A DNA stretch of 62,447 nucleotides, taken from Helicobacter sp. (lineage in GTDB: Bacteria > Campylobacterota > Campylobacteria > Campylobacterales > Helicobacteraceae). The stretch covers positions 1 through 62,447 of the forward strand of contig NZ_JAIEFA010000035.1 in assembly GCF_029067145.1 (NCBI RefSeq), given 5' to 3'. Under the pieces are notes generated by a model that was not told where the DNA came from, did not search any database, and saw nothing but the letters and a program-made list of their open reading frames with translations. Below, one piece after another: positions 62,176-62,447 of the stretch (its first letter is position 1; every line of letters starts with the position of its first letter). A program made the translations under genes and the position numbers.

Positions 62176-62447
62176 AAAATAATATATTATTGATGTAGTC
62201 AATACAATAGGATAAAAAAGATTCTAATGTAAGTATTTCATACATTCTTTTTTATGCTTGGCATAGAATAGAATTATAAAGAAAGTTAGAAGTAAAAGAA
62301 AACAAAAAACTTCAAACTCCTCTTTAGCATTTTTGTAAATCTTTACATTAGAATCCTAAAAGATTCTAAATGTTCTTACACAACTCATTGTTAAAGCCTA
62401 AAATAAGTAATAACTACAATCACGCAAATAACCAAGATTGTTTTAAT

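Overview
The window is about 62.4 kb of AT-rich chromosome from a Campylobacterota bacterium, almost certainly an enterohepatic-type Helicobacter. The 16S rRNA gene, the CheZ-type phosphatase, a pseudaminic acid synthase, a CPDC thioredoxin and familiar Helicobacter gene neighbourhoods (tig-clpP-def; lpxC-minC-M23 peptidase; plsC-SH3 protein-ctpA) all point there. Unlike H. pylori as I remember it, the window carries de novo purine genes (purQ, purS, purC) and a selenocysteine tRNA with selenium-handling genes. Species assignment from 16S is only an impression (H. rodentium/canadensis/pullorum side of the genus).

Layout. 1-2.15 kb: accessory cluster with a Sec-exported protein carrying a bacteriocin-like double-glycine leader, an unknown protein broken at an A8 tract, and a Sec-exported stand-alone C39 peptidase. 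2.2-11.1 kb (+): hotdog protein, histidinol phosphatase, tRNA-Sec, a long ftsK, then tig-clpP-degenerate GGDEF-def. 11.1-19.1 kb: antiporter, NifS-like enzyme, a transglutaminase/MerT-like/MerP-like operon, and three accessory genes of which two are frameshifted. 19.1-31.9 kb: murD-mraY (-), gpmI-cheZ-U32 peptidase (+), mutS2-small membrane protein-murC-dapC-type aminotransferase-DEAD helicase (-). 32.0-41.9 kb (-): conserved unknown, plsC, SH3 protein, purQ-purS-purC, ctpA, mnmG, galE. 42.0-49.2 kb: glmS (+), Sel1 pseudogene, selenium cluster (DUF3343, cysteine desulfurase, TusA-like, YedE-like), Na+-coupled transporter. 49.3-57.0 kb (-): AAA ATPase-CDF exporter, tsaB-lpxC-minC-M23 peptidase, trx, yebC. 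57.1-62.4 kb (+): tRNA-Asn, pseI, LprI-domain protein, and the start of an rRNA operon (16S, tRNA-Ile, tRNA-Ala; the 23S gene is not reached).

How the genes fit together. Many core genes serve the cell envelope and division: murC, murD, mraY, glmS, lpxC, plsC, minC, ftsK and an M23 peptidase. Translation and RNA functions are mnmG, tsaB, the U32 protein, def, tig and the helicase. The selenium genes and tRNA-Sec imply that selenoproteins are made, although none is encoded here. Motility is represented by cheZ and pseI.

Two window-wide patterns stand out. Four accessory genes are frameshifted, mostly at short A-tracts, while every long housekeeping gene is open. Intergenic gaps carry a family of short repeats with inverted ends resembling TCATTGCGAG...GCAATCTATA. 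The best candidate for an undescribed system is the 1-2.15 kb cluster, in which both the double-glycine substrate and its C39 protease appear to be Sec-exported, implying leader removal in the periplasm.
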